Below are positions 63,230-64,000 of a stretch of 64,000 nt of DNA, in pieces; the stretch's first letter is position 1; every line of letters starts with the position of its first letter. The stretch is taken from the NCBI RefSeq assembly GCF_000014805.1, contig NC_008570.1:1803001-1867000 (forward strand), given 5' to 3'. The stretch comes from Aeromonas hydrophila subsp. hydrophila ATCC 7966 (GTDB lineage Bacteria > Pseudomonadota > Gammaproteobacteria > Enterobacterales > Aeromonadaceae). A program made the position numbers and the translations under genes. Under the pieces are notes generated by a model. That model ran no database searches and was not told the origin of the DNA. It saw only the letters and a program-made list of their open reading frames with translations.

Positions 63230-64000
63230 CTACTGGTTCGGCTGTTGCGCCTCTTCAATGGCCCGACATATCTGCTCCACGGCGTTGAGCGCTCTTGGGG
63301 TGAAACGGTGCAGTTCGTCCGAGTTGATGAGGAGTAGGCGCTGATGGCGGACGGCGTCCAGATTGGGCCACTGTTGCCAGTGGCGTAGAGCGTCGGGATC
63401 TTGACTCCCCGCCAGGATCAGCGCCGGATTGGCCTTGATTACCTGTTCCAGGCTGACCTGAGGGTAGGGCGTGCGGGCCGCTGCCATCACGTTTTCCCCG
63501 CCGCACAGCTTGATGGCCTGGGCGGGCCAGGCATTGCCGCTAACGCTGGTGAGCGGTGGATACCAGAGCTGATAAAACACCTTGATATGTTTTGGCTTGC
63601 CGTAGCGCTGCCCAAGTGCGGCCAGGCGGGCGAGATAGGCATCGGCCTCGGCATTGGCGGTTTGTCCCACCCCCAATGTTTTTCCCAGCACCCGCATCTC
63701 GGTGGCGAGGGAGGCAAAGTCGGTCGGTTCTGAATAGAACACCGGGATCCCCAGCTGCTCGACGGGGGCCAGCATACGGGATTGGGCGGAGCGCCAGGCG
63801 ACGATCAAGTCGGGCTTTTGGGCCAGCAGGGCTTCCAGATTGATGCTGCGGTAGTTGGCCACCTGGGGCAGGCGTTTGACCTCGGGGGGATAATCGGAGG
63901 CATCGTCGGTGGCCACGATGCGATCACCGGCACCGATGGTAAACAGCAGTTCGGTCAGATGAGGAGTGAGGCTGACGATGCGTGTCGGCGTCCCGGCCAG
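63230..64000 (-). CDS. btuF: Vitamin B12-binding periplasmic protein BtuF-like, 5' end cut by window
   Basis: The frame is open to the window edge, so only the C-terminal part (about 256 residues) is visible; the start lies beyond 64000. The visible product begins near TRIVSLTPHLTELLFTIG, typical of the first strand of mature BtuF. It continues with VATDDASDYP, LPQVANYRSINLEALLAQKPDLIVAW, the interdomain helix and SGNAWPAQAIKLCGGENV. A type III solute-binding fold for cobalamin fits best; a related iron-siderophore binding protein is less likely. Confidence 0.8.
   Translation of the reverse strand: MAGTPTRIVSLTPHLTELLFTIGAGDRIVATDDASDYPPEVKRLPQVANYRSINLEALLAQKPDLIVAWRSAQSRMLAPVEQLGIPVFYSEPTDFASLATEMRVLGKTLGVGQTANAEADAYLARLAALGQRYGKPKHIKVFYQLWYPPLTSVSGNAWPAQAIKLCGGENVMAAARTPYPQVSLEQVIKANPALILAGSQDPDALRHWQQWPNLDAVRHQRLLLINSDELHRFTPRALNAVEQICRAIEEAQQPNQ

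Overview
The window looks like chromosomal DNA of an Aeromonas species, or a close relative among the gamma-proteobacteria. It is GC-rich and densely coded. The polar-flagellin block flaA-flaB-flaG-fliD-fliS followed by a maf glycosyltransferase is the arrangement known from Aeromonas. Gene pairs shared with enteric bacteria recur throughout: aroF-tyrA, maoP/hdfR, yejK/yejLM, perM/bepA/arsC and yfhM-pbpC. I see no rRNA, tRNA, CRISPR array, insertion sequence or prophage. Species cannot be decided from this window.

Layout. 0-2.7 kb: tyrosine-branch aromatic synthesis (aroF, tyrA) behind candidate TyrR boxes. 2.7-4.7 kb: hdfR, maoP and ecotin on the minus strand. 4.9-13.7 kb: a minus-strand cluster of five tightly packed genes behind a near-perfect Fur box. 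It encodes a heme/hemoglobin-type TonB receptor, an S9 peptidase with an exported-looking N-terminus, a gluzincin metalloprotease with P domain and GlyGly-CTERM tail, and two DUF1566 proteins, one a lipoprotein. This is the most interesting candidate system here: an iron-controlled protein-digestion and uptake module. 13.9-17.2 kb: yejM and yejL, with yejK (ndpA) divergent. 17.2-22.7 kb: malEFGK on one strand, with several RNA hairpins between genes. 22.7-31.7 kb: mixed housekeeping and envelope genes (PPK2, an alpha/beta hydrolase, MipA-like protein, PerM, a TusA-like protein, BepA, a thioredoxin-like lipoprotein, an ArsC-like protein, DUF2069, an exported Ntn hydrolase, AcpH). 31.8-34.0 kb: isoaspartyl dipeptidase-like protein and the lysine exporter LysO. 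34.5-37.8 kb: a basic amino acid ABC transporter, with an unusual tandem duplication around the start of its first permease gene. 37.8-44.2 kb: a CbiM-like membrane protein, PflA (without pflB beside it), a large GGDEF/EAL protein and a CoA-disulfide reductase-rhodanese fusion. 44.4-51.7 kb: alpha-2-macroglobulin lipoprotein and PBP1C. 51.8-55.6 kb: two unrecognised proteins, ThiI and a TRIC/YadS-type membrane protein. 55.8-63.2 kb: the polar flagellin locus, with one clear FliA promoter before each flagellin. 63.2 kb to the end: a btuF-like gene cut off by the window edge.

Logic. Most of the window is ordinary core genome. Accessory or unusual signals are concentrated in the Fur-controlled receptor-protease cluster, the noncoding hairpins upstream of malE, the duplicated start regions of the ABC permease gene and of pflA, key-residue changes in ecotin and the IadA-like protein, and the compositionally mosaic flagellin-maf block.
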